64,000 bases of DNA. Source: Parvularcula marina. Lineage in GTDB: Bacteria > Pseudomonadota > Alphaproteobacteria > Caulobacterales > Parvularculaceae. Below, one piece after another: positions 39,681-49,158 of this stretch. A program made the translations under genes and the position numbers. The stretch covers positions 744,001-808,000 of the forward strand of contig NZ_QUQO01000001.1 of the NCBI RefSeq assembly GCF_003399445.1, in the 5' to 3' direction. Each line of letters opens with the position of its first letter. Position 1 is the stretch's first letter. The notes beneath the pieces were generated by a model. It was not told the origin of the DNA. It did not search any database and saw nothing but the letters and a program-made list of their open reading frames with translations.

Positions 39681-40673
39681 TTACATCGGGGTGGCGCAGG
39701 TGCCCTGCTCGGCGCGGCGAAGCGCAACATAGGCGCCGCGCAGCGCGGCATCGCCCGCAATGATCAGATGGACCGGAATGCGGCGAAGGTAATCCGCCAT
39801 CGGACTTTCGCCGATGAAGCGCTCGGTGAAACCGCTCTTGACCAGAATCTCCCGGACGCGCGGCAGAATACCGCCGGCAAGAAGGACGCCGCGGCGCGCG
39901 CCGGTCGAGAGCGCGGCGTTACTCGCCAGCGTGCCGAGGAACAAAAGGAACTGGTTGACGGTGGCGAGCGCCATCGGATCACCGGCAAGGGCCCCTTGGG
40001 TGATATCGGGCGCAGAGAACTTGCCGATCTCCTGCCCCTTCGCCGTCAGCATGGCGCGGTGGAGGCGCTCGAGACCGGAGCCGGAGACGACATCCTCGCC
40101 CGTGACGGCGCGGCCCAGCTCATCTTCCATCAACTCGATCAGCCGGTCTTCTTCATCCGTCGAAGCTGCAAGCACGACATGCCCGCCTTCCGTCGGCACC
40201 GTGACGATATTGTCGACATCAGGGACAGCAAGGCTCTGACCAAGCCCCGTTCCTGGGCCAATGACGAGAACCGGTGCATCGGCAATCGGTTGGCCCGGTT
40301 TGATCTGCAAAAGATCACCCAGCGGCGGTGAGAGCGCATAAGCGCTCAGCGCACGGAAATCATTGATGACAAGGCACTCATCAAACCCCTTGCGGTCCCG
40401 AAGCTGTGCCCGGTCGATCGTCCAGGGGGAATTCGTAAAAGCGGCATGGCCATCGGTGACCGGCCCCGCGACCGCAAAACTCGCCCGCGTCGGGTGCTCG
40501 CCGCCATGCTCGAGGAAAGCATCGAGCGCATCCAGGAATGTTGGATATTCCGCGACCTGACGTGTTTCTGTGCGGACGACATCGCCTCGCTCATCCATGA
40601 GGGCGAACCGGGCATTGGTGCCGCCAATATCAGCGACAAGGACCAGCGGGTCCTGCTTTTTGGCCGGTTCCAT
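39681..40673 (-). CDS. glk: Glucokinase
   Basis: 330 residues. The phosphate-1 ATP motif ADIGGTNARFAL is at residues 14-25; AVAGPVTDG, TNSPWTID and VINDFRALSAYA are glucokinase signatures, and GPGTGLGQS and EGGHV are glucose-contact segments. It phosphorylates glucose at the 6-hydroxyl with ATP. It is third in the pepA-yceI-glk unit, with 4 bases from the yceI stop, and converges on uvrD with a gap of 12 bases. Confidence 0.93.
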   Translation of the reverse strand: MEPAKKQDPLVLVADIGGTNARFALMDERGDVVRTETRQVAEYPTFLDALDAFLEHGGEHPTRASFAVAGPVTDGHAAFTNSPWTIDRAQLRDRKGFDECLVINDFRALSAYALSPPLGDLLQIKPGQPIADAPVLVIGPGTGLGQSLAVPDVDNIVTVPTEGGHVVLAASTDEEDRLIELMEDELGRAVTGEDVVSGSGLERLHRAMLTAKGQEIGKFSAPDITQGALAGDPMALATVNQFLLFLGTLASNAALSTGARRGVLLAGGILPRVREILVKSGFTERFIGESPMADYLRRIPVHLIIAGDAALRGAYVALRRAEQGTCATPM

Positions 40674-40677
40674 CCAC

Positions 40678-41298
40678 TCACTCCATGATCAGTTGCCCTG
40701 TGACCGTGATCTGAACGTCGCGTCCAATGAGGCCGGGCATTCGCGTCATGCCAAATTCCGTGCGGTCAAGGACCATATGGCCCTCAAAACCGACGGCGCG
40801 TTCTGGACAGGTTTCGACCCTCTCGCAAGTGAGAATGAGACGAAATGCCTGCTCTCGTGCGATATTCCGGATTGTCATCGTGCCTTTGACGATCCCTGAG
40901 CCGTCTTCGGCCCATCCGGCGAGCCGGCCTTCAAAGCGCGCTTGCGGCCACACATCAGCCTCGAACCAGCCGGGCCCGAGCAGCAGATCGCGAAAGATCT
41001 CGTTCTGCATCTCGGCGCTCTTCACATCGAGAACGGTGCCAAGAACAGCGTCTCCGGTCAGTGCATCATTGACAGTGAGCTCCCCATCAAAGGCGGCAAA
41101 GCGGCCGTGGACGAGCCCCGCAGGGCTCGGCCCCGCCACAAAGGAGACCTCCGTCGTCTCCGGATTGATGGCATAGGCGCGCGAAGCAACGACTTCACGC
41201 AAGGTGAGATCAAGCTCCCCTGCCGGAGTTACCTCCGGCAGGCTGGCGCAGGCCGCAACAAGGCTCAAAGAGAGCAACGCTGCGCCGAGTGACTTCAC
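40678..41298 (-). CDS. YceI-family lipoprotein
   Basis: About 206 residues from the GTG at 41298, which overlaps the pepA stop and starts a lipoprotein signal ((M)KSLGAALLSLSLVAAC, lipobox VAAC). A longer ORF reading without this start would be arginine-rich and lacks a signal. The mature part is the YceI lipocalin-like barrel: AYAINPETTEVSFVAG, VHGRFAAFDGELTVND and the conserved WFEADVWPQARFEG. YceI proteins bind polyisoprenoid or similar lipids in the periplasm. It is coupled to pepA by overlap. Confidence 0.85.
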   Translation of the reverse strand: MKSLGAALLSLSLVAACASLPEVTPAGELDLTLREVVASRAYAINPETTEVSFVAGPSPAGLVHGRFAAFDGELTVNDALTGDAVLGTVLDVKSAEMQNEIFRDLLLGPGWFEADVWPQARFEGRLAGWAEDGSGIVKGTMTIRNIAREQAFRLILTCERVETCPERAVGFEGHMVLDRTEFGMTRMPGLIGRDVQITVTGQLIME

Positions 41299-42779
41299 CC
41301 TTCGTAGCCGTCGCGCACGAACTGATCGAGCAGGCGCACACCGTAACCGGTTGCCCCCTTCGGCCAGACATCGGCGTCTTTGGTCGCCCATGCGGTGCCC
41401 GCGATATCAAGGTGCGCCCACGGAATATCGTCCTCGACAAACCGCGCAAGGAAAGCAGCCGCAGAAGACGAGCCCCCTTCCCGGCCGCCGATATTCTTCA
41501 TGTCGGCGATGTCGGATTTGATCATCTCGTCATGCGCCTTGCCAAGCGGCATCCGCCACAGCTCTTCGCCCGCCGTCTTCGCGGAGGACAGAAGGCTTTC
41601 CGCAAACGCATCATCCTTGGTGAAGAGCCCGCCATATTCATGCGCAAGGCTGATGATGATGGCGCCGGTCAGGGTCGCAAGATCGACCATGGCACGCGGC
41701 TTGTGGAATTTCTGCGCATAGGTCAGCACATCAGCAAGGACCAGTCGGCCTTCCGCATCGGTGTTGAGGACCTCAACCGTCTGGCCGGACATCGAGGTCA
41801 CGACATCCGCCGGACGCTGAGCATCGCCGTCAGGCATGTTCTCAACAAGGCCGACAAGGCCAACGACATTGGCCTTCGCCTTGCGGCCCGCCAGCGCCAT
41901 CATTGCGCCGACAACAGCCGCAGAGCCGCCCATGTCGAATTTCATGTCCCACATGCCGTCACCGGGTTTGAGGGAAATCCCGCCCGTATCGAAGGTAACG
42001 CCCTTGCCGATAAAGGCGAGCGGGGCTTCATCACCGCCGCCCTTCCATTCCATGACGGCAAGGCGCGAGCCTTTAGTCGAGCCCTGCCCGACGCCAAGCA
42101 GCGTGTTCATGCCGAGCTTGGCCATGTCAGCTTCATCAAGGATCGTGACCTTCACGCCGAGCTTTTCAAGCTCGCGGCAGCGCTCGGCATAACTTTCCGG
42201 GTGCAGCACATTTGGCGGCTCGGTGACGAGGTCGCGGGCAAAGAATACGCCTTCAACAACCGCCTTCTCGGCGTCCATTTTCTCAGATGCCTTCTCAAGG
42301 CCCGACCCGATGATCGCAAAAGACGAAAGAACCTTCTTGTCCTTCTTCGCGGTCTTCTTGCGATAGAGATCGAAATCGTAATTGCGCAGGAGCGCGCCGG
42401 TGCCCGCGGCAACGGCGAGGGCCTCACCCTTCAGCCCGCCAATTTCGAGCCCATCGATCAGAAGTGCGGCGGTTGTCGTTTTGCCGATCACCTGGGCGGC
42501 GGCTTTCCCCCCCAGCCCATGCGCGTCTTTTGCGGTGAGATCACTCGCATCGCCGAGGCCGAGAAGGACGATGATCGCATCGGCAAGGCCTTGCGGCGCC
42601 GGGACCGTCAGTGCCTCGCCGGGCTTGCCCGTGAACTCAGCGACGCGCGCGGCCCGCATGACCGCCCCGTCGGTTCGCGCATCCACATCCTTCAGGATTT
42701 TGCTGTCGAGATGGTCTTTCAGGACCGGAATGAGGATAAATCCGGTGTCGGGCAGGTCCGCGGAGAAGCTGATATTCAT
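41295..42779 (-). CDS. pepA: Leucyl aminopeptidase (M17)
   Basis: 494 residues. The C-terminal catalytic half has the M17 signature NTDAEGRLVLADVL, the metal ligands in GKGVTFDTGGISLKPGDGMW, and DLATLTGAI. It is a dinuclear-metal hexameric aminopeptidase of the cytoplasm; in some bacteria it also binds DNA. It diverges from lptF, an arrangement also found in E. coli, and heads pepA-yceI-glk. Confidence 0.96.
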   Translation of the reverse strand: MNISFSADLPDTGFILIPVLKDHLDSKILKDVDARTDGAVMRAARVAEFTGKPGEALTVPAPQGLADAIIVLLGLGDASDLTAKDAHGLGGKAAAQVIGKTTTAALLIDGLEIGGLKGEALAVAAGTGALLRNYDFDLYRKKTAKKDKKVLSSFAIIGSGLEKASEKMDAEKAVVEGVFFARDLVTEPPNVLHPESYAERCRELEKLGVKVTILDEADMAKLGMNTLLGVGQGSTKGSRLAVMEWKGGGDEAPLAFIGKGVTFDTGGISLKPGDGMWDMKFDMGGSAAVVGAMMALAGRKAKANVVGLVGLVENMPDGDAQRPADVVTSMSGQTVEVLNTDAEGRLVLADVLTYAQKFHKPRAMVDLATLTGAIIISLAHEYGGLFTKDDAFAESLLSSAKTAGEELWRMPLGKAHDEMIKSDIADMKNIGGREGGSSSAAAFLARFVEDDIPWAHLDIAGTAWATKDADVWPKGATGYGVRLLDQFVRDGYEG

Positions 42780-42864
42780 AAAAACGTGCTTTGCCTTTCC
42801 AAAGTGAATACTTCCATGCGCTAGGCGTGGTTGACACCATTTGCTAGTCGCCGGGGGCGCTCAC

Positions 42865-44076
42865 GTGAAGAGCGTCATCGTTTCAAAGTCAGTTGCCACC
42901 GAATTGAACCGTCTCGACCGATATATCTTCAAGCAGGGCGCACAGCCATTCCTGCTTATTCTCCTGTGCACCACAGCTGTCATCTGGCTCACGCAGATCC
43001 TTCAGCGCGTGGACCTGATGGTCGATGATGGTGGCTCGCTGACCTCCTTTTTGAAAGTCACGGTGCTGCTGTTGCCAAGCCTTGTCGGGGTCATCCTGCC
43101 CTTCGCGCTGCTGGCGGCGGTGCTTTATGCGCTCAACCAGTTCTCCTCTGACAATGAGTTGCCAGTGATGAAGGCTGCCGGGGCCAGCCGACTGCGCCTT
43201 GCCCGCCCGATGATCTTTCTTTCCATGCTCGCAGGTCTTGCTGTCCTCTGGATCAATCTTGATCTGCAGCCGCGCAGCTACCGGGTGATGAAGGACACGA
43301 TTGAGTTGGTGCGCTCTGATATTGCGCGCAGCTTCATCCGCGCCGGGGTCTTTGCCGAAGTGACGGACGGTATCACCGTTTATGCCGAGGAGGTCCGTCC
43401 GGGCGATCAGTATATCGGCCTCTTCATCCATGATGAGACCGACCCCAACGAGATCAAGACCTATACGGCCGAGCGCGGCGTCTTCCAGATGACGACCTCC
43501 GGCCCCAAGCTTCTCCTCGTGCGCAGTACGGCACAATATTACATTCCCGCGACCGGCCAGATCGACATGGTTCGCTTTTCCGAAACGGCTGTCGACCTCG
43601 CCTCTTTCCGTACGGAAGGCGAAGAGCGTCATCTCGACGGCACAGAGCGCTATGTCGGCGAGCTGCTAAACCCGGACATGTCGAGCGAATATGACGCCAC
43701 TCGCGCCGGACGGTTTATCGCCGAAGGGCATTCACGATTGGCAACGCCTCTTTATGCGCCTGCCTTTGCCTTTATCGCGCTTTCGTTCCTGTTGACCGCG
43801 CCTGTTTCGAGACGAGGCCATGGTCGACAGCTTATCTATGCGATTGCGATTGCCGTTGCGTTGCGGACCGGCGGCTACATTCTGCAGAGCGCGGGCGATA
43901 CGCGGCCTGTAATCAACATGCTGCAATATCTCCTGCCCTTGAGTGCGATCCTCGCAAGCCTTGTCCATCTTTCGGGCAAGTTCTGGATGATCAAACGCCG
44001 CCCTGCCCCTGATCTCAGCGCCGTGCTTGAGCACCCCGAAGAGCTGTCGGGTGACCTCAAGGAGGCGACGGCATGA
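42865..44076 (+). CDS. lptF: LPS export permease LptF
   Basis: About 403 residues from the GTG at 42865, chosen because GGGGG stands 8 bases before it and KSVIVSKSVATELNRLDRYI follows; a TTG at 42841 is a weaker choice. Six membrane segments, three at each end (LLILLCTTAVIWLTQILQ; TVLLLPSLVGVILPF), flank a beta-jellyroll periplasmic domain (about 120-290). With LptG and LptB it pulls LPS from the inner membrane. Its stop overlaps the lptG start (ATGA). Confidence 0.93.
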   Translation: MKSVIVSKSVATELNRLDRYIFKQGAQPFLLILLCTTAVIWLTQILQRVDLMVDDGGSLTSFLKVTVLLLPSLVGVILPFALLAAVLYALNQFSSDNELPVMKAAGASRLRLARPMIFLSMLAGLAVLWINLDLQPRSYRVMKDTIELVRSDIARSFIRAGVFAEVTDGITVYAEEVRPGDQYIGLFIHDETDPNEIKTYTAERGVFQMTTSGPKLLLVRSTAQYYIPATGQIDMVRFSETAVDLASFRTEGEERHLDGTERYVGELLNPDMSSEYDATRAGRFIAEGHSRLATPLYAPAFAFIALSFLLTAPVSRRGHGRQLIYAIAIAVALRTGGYILQSAGDTRPVINMLQYLLPLSAILASLVHLSGKFWMIKRRPAPDLSAVLEHPEELSGDLKEATA

Positions 44077-45176
44077 GAAATCCGATCCGCCTTTATTTCA
44101 CCTATCTTGTTCAGCGTACGTTGTTCGGCGTCATCGGCCTCTTTGCGGTGATCTGGCTGCTCGTCGTCTCGGTCGATCTCGTCGAAGCGATGCGCGAAGT
44201 TGGCAAGGTCGAGGATGCAGGCTTTTCCGAAGCCATCCGCATGACATTGTTCAGGACGCCGCAGCTGATCCTGACACTGTCGCCCTTCGTCTTCCTGTTT
44301 GGCACCCTCTGGGCCTTCGGGCAGATGGCCAAATCCTCCGAGGTCGCCGTGATGCGCGCCGCAGGATTGTCAGTCTGGCGGCTGGTCGCCGCACCCGTTG
44401 CTCTTTCAATCTTTGCCGGGATTACGACGATCCTCGTCTTTGATCCGGTGGCAGCGGACCTCGCCGGGCGCGCACAGACCATCAAGAATGAAATCCGCGG
44501 CAAAAAATCCAACATGGTCGAACCGCTACGCGATGGGATCTGGTTGCGTCAGGATAATGGCCGCTATGCCGCGATCGTTCATGCGAGCGGATACGATACC
44601 GACACTCAGATGCTGTCGAATGTCACCGTCTGGCGTCACACAGAAGATGGGGTCTTCATCGACCGTTGGGATGCGCCAACGGGCGAGGTTCAGGCCACGA
44701 ATTTTGTCTTGCGGAATGTCCGACGCACGACCCAACATCAGGAAAAAGAGCCGATCCGCCCGGTCGAGACCCTGCCGATCTCCATCGACCTTCGGACCTT
44801 GAGAGAAGACGTCGCCAAGGAAGAGGCCCTGTCGATCTGGGCTTTGCCCGAATTTATTCGAGTCATGTCGAATGCCGGCATGTCCACGATCGAGTATAAA
44901 TTGCGATATCAGGACCTGTGGTCCCTGCCGATCCGGCTTGCCGCCATGGCATTGATCGCTTGCGCCTTTGCATTAGGGATGAATGCCCGCGCTGGGGGGA
45001 CAGCCGCCTTGATGGGAGTGGGCATTGCCACCGGATTTGCCCTCTTTATCCTCTCCGAGTTATCCACTGCGATCGCCCGCGCGAATATTGTGCCCATAAT
45101 TATCGCCTCTTGGGCCCCAAGTCTTCTTGCGGTTGTCTTCGCAGTAACCCTTCTGTTGTATCGCGAAGACGGTTAG
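44073..45176 (+). CDS. lptG: LPS export permease LptG
   Basis: 367 residues. It has the same plan as LptF: N-terminal membrane segments (GVIGLFAVIWLLVVSVDLVE), TPQLILTLSPFVFLFGTLW, the coupling-helix region (MRAAGLSVWRLVAAPVAL), a periplasmic beta-jellyroll, and C-terminal membrane helices. It partners LptF in the LptBFG ABC transporter. It overlaps lptF by 4 bases and is followed by lptD in the same direction. Confidence 0.94.
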   Translation: MRNPIRLYFTYLVQRTLFGVIGLFAVIWLLVVSVDLVEAMREVGKVEDAGFSEAIRMTLFRTPQLILTLSPFVFLFGTLWAFGQMAKSSEVAVMRAAGLSVWRLVAAPVALSIFAGITTILVFDPVAADLAGRAQTIKNEIRGKKSNMVEPLRDGIWLRQDNGRYAAIVHASGYDTDTQMLSNVTVWRHTEDGVFIDRWDAPTGEVQATNFVLRNVRRTTQHQEKEPIRPVETLPISIDLRTLREDVAKEEALSIWALPEFIRVMSNAGMSTIEYKLRYQDLWSLPIRLAAMALIACAFALGMNARAGGTAALMGVGIATGFALFILSELSTAIARANIVPIIIASWAPSLLAVVFAVTLLLYREDG

Positions 45177-45202
45177 TAATTTTGTTCCTGGGAGACAGTT
45201 CT

Positions 45203-47626
45203 ATGGTCTTTCGCCCTGCTGGGGAGTGGCGGAAGGAGCCGAATCGGGGCGCCAATGCGTGCCGGTGGGGCAAGGGGCGTGTCCTGATGGCCGCATCGCG
45301 CGGAGTAATTGCATTCTGTCTGCTCGGTGCGGGAAGTGCCGCGGCCGCGACGGTTGCTGTTCAGGATATTGTCGTCACCGACCGCGAAGACAAGGACAGC
45401 GTCCTCTTCACCGCCGATACGATCAGCCGTCTGGATGAGACTTCACCCGTCGAAGCCAAAGGTAATGTTCGCGCCTTTTTCGGCGAGCAGTCCCTGATGG
45501 CCGATCAGGTCACCTATAATCCAGTTACCGATATCGTCACTGCCACCGGCAATGTCGTTATCTATGACGCGGATGGTCAGATCTATTTTGCCGAAGCTGT
45601 CGAGCTGACTGGGGATCTCCGCGACGGGATCGCCACCAATTTCGGTGCCCTCATTGCTGAAGAAAACCGTCTTGTCGGCTCTTCCGTCGTGCGCCGCTCA
45701 ACCGGTGTGAACACGATCGAGGATGGCGCCTTCACCGCCTGCAAGGTCTGCCGCGAAGATGGCTCTGACAAGATCCCGACATGGGAAGTCAAAGCTGTCC
45801 GCGTCACGCAGGACAAGAATGAGCAGATGATCCGGTTCCACCACGCCACCATCAAGGCGTTCGGGGTTCCGGTCTTCTATACCCCCTATTTCGAATTCCC
45901 CGACCCCAGCGTGAAACGCAAATCGGGTTTCCTTGCGCCAAGCATCGGGAACTCATCCCGCGCCGGGTTTGAGATCGAACTGCCCTATTACTGGGCGATC
46001 TCTGACTATCAGGATGTCACCTTCTCGCCGCGCTACACCGAAGAACTCGGCACGCTGTGGAAGGGCGAGTACCGGATCAACACGCATGATGGCGGGCTGA
46101 TCGTTCAGGCCGGGATCATCGACCCTGAAGGCGTGGTACGGAACAATTCCGGCCAGATCGTCGTCGTCTCCGAGCAGAGCCAGTCCCAGCTCAATAGCTA
46201 CATGAATAACGCTTACGGCGATGTCGGCCCACGCTTTCATGTCTTTGCCAAGGGGTATCGGGAATTTGATGGCGGCTGGACGGCCCGCTTCGATATCGAT
46301 CATGTCTCTGACAAGACCTATCTGCGGACCTATGACATCGAGCCCGAGGATGAGCTGCGCGAAGCCATCGACATCCTCCAGCCTGACCGCCTTGAGAACG
46401 TTGTCAGCTTCACCAAGCTGACCGATGATACCTATACGGATATCTCAACCATTATGTTCCAGTCGCTGCGCGGCGCGGACGATAATGACTTCAACGCCCA
46501 TGCCTTGCCCCGCATCCGCCATGAGCGCCGTTACGAGATGCCGGTGCTGGGTGGTGATGTGACCTTCGGCGGCAACTTCCTGATGCTGAACCGGGAAGAA
46601 GGCCTCGACAGTATGCGGGCCATCGCCAAAGCGACCTATGACAAGGTACATACGACAAAGCATGGCCACCGCCTTCGCGGCTTTGCCGAACTTCGTGGGG
46701 ACGCCTATCGCTACCGGGATTCAGACCTGGGCGTTCAGGCCTGCCGCAATGACGGCCGGACATCGAACGTCAATGGCATGATCGTTGACAATTATGATCT
46801 GTGTCGGGAATTCCTGCCGCGGGACGGCACGGATGATGGCTATAGCGTCACCCGCTTCTTGCCGACCGCCGGTCTTGAATGGTCTTTCCCGCTTGCCAAA
46901 TTCACCGGCAATGCCAGCTATATTATCGAGCCGCGCATCCAGCTGGTCGCAAGCCCGCAGGAAGATTTCACCGACGACATCTTCAATGAGGACTCGGCCT
47001 TCTTCGAGTTCGATGCGATCACCCTCTTTGACTGGAACAAGTCCACCGGTTTCGATCAGTGGGAAGATGGCCAGCGCATGAATATGGGCATCGCCGCGAG
47101 TGCCAATTACACGAACGGCCTGAACATCTCCGGCGCCTTCGGCCAGCAGCTTCGCACCGAAGACAGCCTGCAGTTTGATGAGGACACAGGCCTCGGCGAT
47201 ACCAATTCGGATTATGTCGGTGAGATCAATGCCGGTTACGGCCGGGTCTTCTCGATGACCAACCGGTTCCGCATTGATGATGAGGACGGCACGCTGCGGC
47301 GTCTTGAAACCGCGCTGCGTGGCCGGGCCGGCCCCTTCTCGACCGGTGTCCGCTATGTGCGCACCGAAGCCTTCGAGGAAATCAACGACCAGCGGGACGA
47401 AAACCTGACCGTCAGCGCCTTCTACAAGATCACCGACCGGTGGACGACTGGCGGCATCTGGCGTGAGGATCTCGACGAGGGCCGGACCACGACCCAGCAA
47501 TGGACAATCCAATATTCGGACGACTGTACCATTTTCAGTCTCGATTATCGCCGGGATAACCGTCTCGCGGATGGTCTTGAGGACAATGAAAGCCTCACTT
47601 TCAATGTCGACGTGATCGGCTTCTAG
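45203..47626 (+). CDS. lptD: LPS assembly outer membrane protein LptD
   Basis: About 807 residues from the ATG at 45203, which has GGGAG 9 bases upstream; a second in-frame ATG at 45287 directly before the signal peptide (MAASRGVIAFCLLGAGSAAA) is also possible. An upstream open frame overlaps lptG and is not coding. The N-terminal LptA-like jellyroll contains FTADTISRLD and EAKGNVRAFFGEQSLMADQV. The remaining two-thirds form the beta-barrel (PYFEFPDPSVKRKSGFLAPS is conserved). It inserts LPS into the outer leaflet together with LptE, not seen here. surA, pdxA and ksgA, often next, are absent. Confidence 0.95.
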   Translation: MVFRPAGEWRKEPNRGANACRWGKGRVLMAASRGVIAFCLLGAGSAAAATVAVQDIVVTDREDKDSVLFTADTISRLDETSPVEAKGNVRAFFGEQSLMADQVTYNPVTDIVTATGNVVIYDADGQIYFAEAVELTGDLRDGIATNFGALIAEENRLVGSSVVRRSTGVNTIEDGAFTACKVCREDGSDKIPTWEVKAVRVTQDKNEQMIRFHHATIKAFGVPVFYTPYFEFPDPSVKRKSGFLAPSIGNSSRAGFEIELPYYWAISDYQDVTFSPRYTEELGTLWKGEYRINTHDGGLIVQAGIIDPEGVVRNNSGQIVVVSEQSQSQLNSYMNNAYGDVGPRFHVFAKGYREFDGGWTARFDIDHVSDKTYLRTYDIEPEDELREAIDILQPDRLENVVSFTKLTDDTYTDISTIMFQSLRGADDNDFNAHALPRIRHERRYEMPVLGGDVTFGGNFLMLNREEGLDSMRAIAKATYDKVHTTKHGHRLRGFAELRGDAYRYRDSDLGVQACRNDGRTSNVNGMIVDNYDLCREFLPRDGTDDGYSVTRFLPTAGLEWSFPLAKFTGNASYIIEPRIQLVASPQEDFTDDIFNEDSAFFEFDAITLFDWNKSTGFDQWEDGQRMNMGIAASANYTNGLNISGAFGQQLRTEDSLQFDEDTGLGDTNSDYVGEINAGYGRVFSMTNRFRIDDEDGTLRRLETALRGRAGPFSTGVRYVRTEAFEEINDQRDENLTVSAFYKITDRWTTGGIWREDLDEGRTTTQQWTIQYSDDCTIFSLDYRRDNRLADGLEDNESLTFNVDVIGF

Positions 47627-47751
47627 CCCAAGTCCTACCTGCCTTTGACGGGAATCGCGGTCGGGAAAATCGCGCACAACCGCACAACCGGCACGTATCT
47701 TGAACTTCTCCTTCCGAGCGAAATCACACGTAACACGGAAGGAGTGTCGCT

Positions 47752-48153
47752 ATGGTACATCCGATTGATCTTCATGTGGGCCAGCGTCTGCGCCAGCGCC
47801 GCTGCCTTTTGGGCATGACTCAGCAGAAACTGGCCGAAAGCGTCGGCATCAAGTTCCAGCAGATCCAGAAATACGAAAGCGGTGCCAACCGGGTTTCCGC
47901 TTCCCGCCTCTGGGCTCTTGCCGAAGCGCTTGAAGTGCCGGTGAGCCATTTCTTCGAAGGGCTGTCAAAAGACGACAAGGCGGATCATTTCCAGGGCGAA
48001 TATGAAGTGCCTGAAGGCGATCGTCCGTCAATTGCACCGGAGGTCTTTTCCTCGAAAGAGACCATCGATCTCGTCCGCGCCTACTACAACCTCAAAGAAG
48101 GTCCGCGCCGTCGTCTCCTCGACCTCGCAAAGACCCTCGCCGGCGCCGCCTAA
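47752..48153 (+). CDS. XRE-family helix-turn-helix regulator
   Basis: 133 residues with AAGGAG before the start. An N-terminal Cro/CI-type HTH (VGQRLRQRRCLLGMTQQKLA then SVGIKFQQIQKYESGANRVS) is followed by a linker and a C-terminal helix VRAYYNLKEGPRRRLLDLAK. Closely similar stand-alone regulators are common in alphaproteobacteria. The target is unknown. It is a single-gene unit with a terminator after it, and no toxin partner is adjacent. Confidence 0.88.
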   Translation: MVHPIDLHVGQRLRQRRCLLGMTQQKLAESVGIKFQQIQKYESGANRVSASRLWALAEALEVPVSHFFEGLSKDDKADHFQGEYEVPEGDRPSIAPEVFSSKETIDLVRAYYNLKEGPRRRLLDLAKTLAGAA

Positions 48154-48194
48154 GGCGCTGATCAACTCTTAGTCTCCTGTTCCCAACTCAATTG

Positions 48195-48231
48195 CGGCGC
48201 TTCGGATCACTCCGGGCGCCGCTTTTTTTTG
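48195..48231 (+). terminator. Terminator after the XRE regulator
   Basis: GCGGCGC and GCGCCGC with an inner GGA/TCC pairing, followed by eight T residues. It ends 33 bases before the hisN start. Confidence 0.9.
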
Positions 48232-48263
48232 TCTTCCGCGCCGTCTTGGGGCAGAGGGAAGAC

Positions 48264-49091
48264 ATGACTGGATCCCTGCCCGAGCTTGGCCCGCTCTTTG
48301 ACCGGCTGATCACTATTGCCGCTGGCGAAACCCTGCCCCGTTTCCGGATGGGGACAGCGATCACCGACAAGGGCGGCGCGAAGGGGCTCGCTTATGATCC
48401 TGTGACCGAAGCCGACCAAGAGGCAGAACGGATGCTCCGTATCGCTATTGAGGCGGCCTATCCGGGGCACGGGATCCTCGGCGAAGAGCATGACGAAAAG
48501 CCGGGCACGGAGGACTGGCGCTGGGTCATCGATCCGGTCGACGGTACCCGCGCCTTTGTCTGCGGCGTGCCTTTCTGGACGACCCTGATCGGGTTTGAGG
48601 ATGACGCGACGCCCGTCGGCGGGATCATCTCACAGCCTTTCCTTGATGAGCATTGGCTGCGCCTGCCGGGGGAGGCGACGCTTTACCGCAAAGGAACGAG
48701 CCTCATCCCTGCCCGGGTCTCAGGCCAGACAGATCTTGGCGATGCCACGATCATGGTGACAGACCTGCGGACCGGGGAGTATTTCACCGAAGACGAAGCC
48801 CGCGCGGTCACCGCACTGACCAAAGCCTGCCGCCTTTGCCGGACAGGGCTTGATTCATATGGCTTCGGGCTCGTCGCCTCGGGACATATGGATATCGTGG
48901 TTGAGGCCGCGCTCAACTGGCATGATATCGCCGCCGTCATCCCCGTCATCGAAGGCGCGGGCGGCATTGCCTGTAGCTGGGATGGTGCGCCGATCACGCA
49001 AGATTTTGTCCGTGGGCGGGTGATCCTTGCCGCTTCTCAGGAACTCGCCGATGCAGCGGTCGCGCAGCTTCGAGATGTGCCCCTACCCTGA
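48264..49091 (+). CDS. hisN: Histidinol-phosphatase of the inositol monophosphatase family
   Basis: 275 residues from the ATG at 48264 (MTGSLPELGPLFDRL), chosen because GAGGGA precedes it; an earlier ATG at 48192 lies inside the terminator. Metal-site motifs: GEEHDEK, WVIDPVDGTRAFV and the third Asp in WHDIAAVIPVIEGAGG. The spacing DKGGAKGLAYDPVTEADQEA matches alphaproteobacterial HisN, which makes histidinol from its phosphate. A general IMPase or CysQ-like role cannot be excluded. Confidence 0.83.
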   Translation: MTGSLPELGPLFDRLITIAAGETLPRFRMGTAITDKGGAKGLAYDPVTEADQEAERMLRIAIEAAYPGHGILGEEHDEKPGTEDWRWVIDPVDGTRAFVCGVPFWTTLIGFEDDATPVGGIISQPFLDEHWLRLPGEATLYRKGTSLIPARVSGQTDLGDATIMVTDLRTGEYFTEDEARAVTALTKACRLCRTGLDSYGFGLVASGHMDIVVEAALNWHDIAAVIPVIEGAGGIACSWDGAPITQDFVRGRVILAASQELADAAVAQLRDVPLP

Positions 49092-49117
49092 TCGGTTTTT
49101 TGAAAATTCCCATAACG

Positions 49118-49151
49118 AAAAAGCCCCGGGACGCTGCCCGGGGCTTTCTTT
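49118..49151. terminator. Bidirectional terminator between hisN and the POT transporter
   Basis: AAAGCCCCGGG and CCCGGGGCTTT form an 11-base stem with an A run on one side and TTCTTT on the other. It serves both convergent genes. Confidence 0.87.
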
Positions 49152-49158
49152 GTTGGGA

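Noticed and set aside
44918-45202. Upstream extension of LptD overlapping lptG
   Set aside because: It is in a different frame inside lptG; a strong ribosome site before ATG 45203 and the signal peptide start LptD later.
47752-48153. XRE regulator as an antitoxin of a toxin-antitoxin pair
   Set aside because: No toxin-sized gene is adjacent; the next gene is hisN after a terminator.
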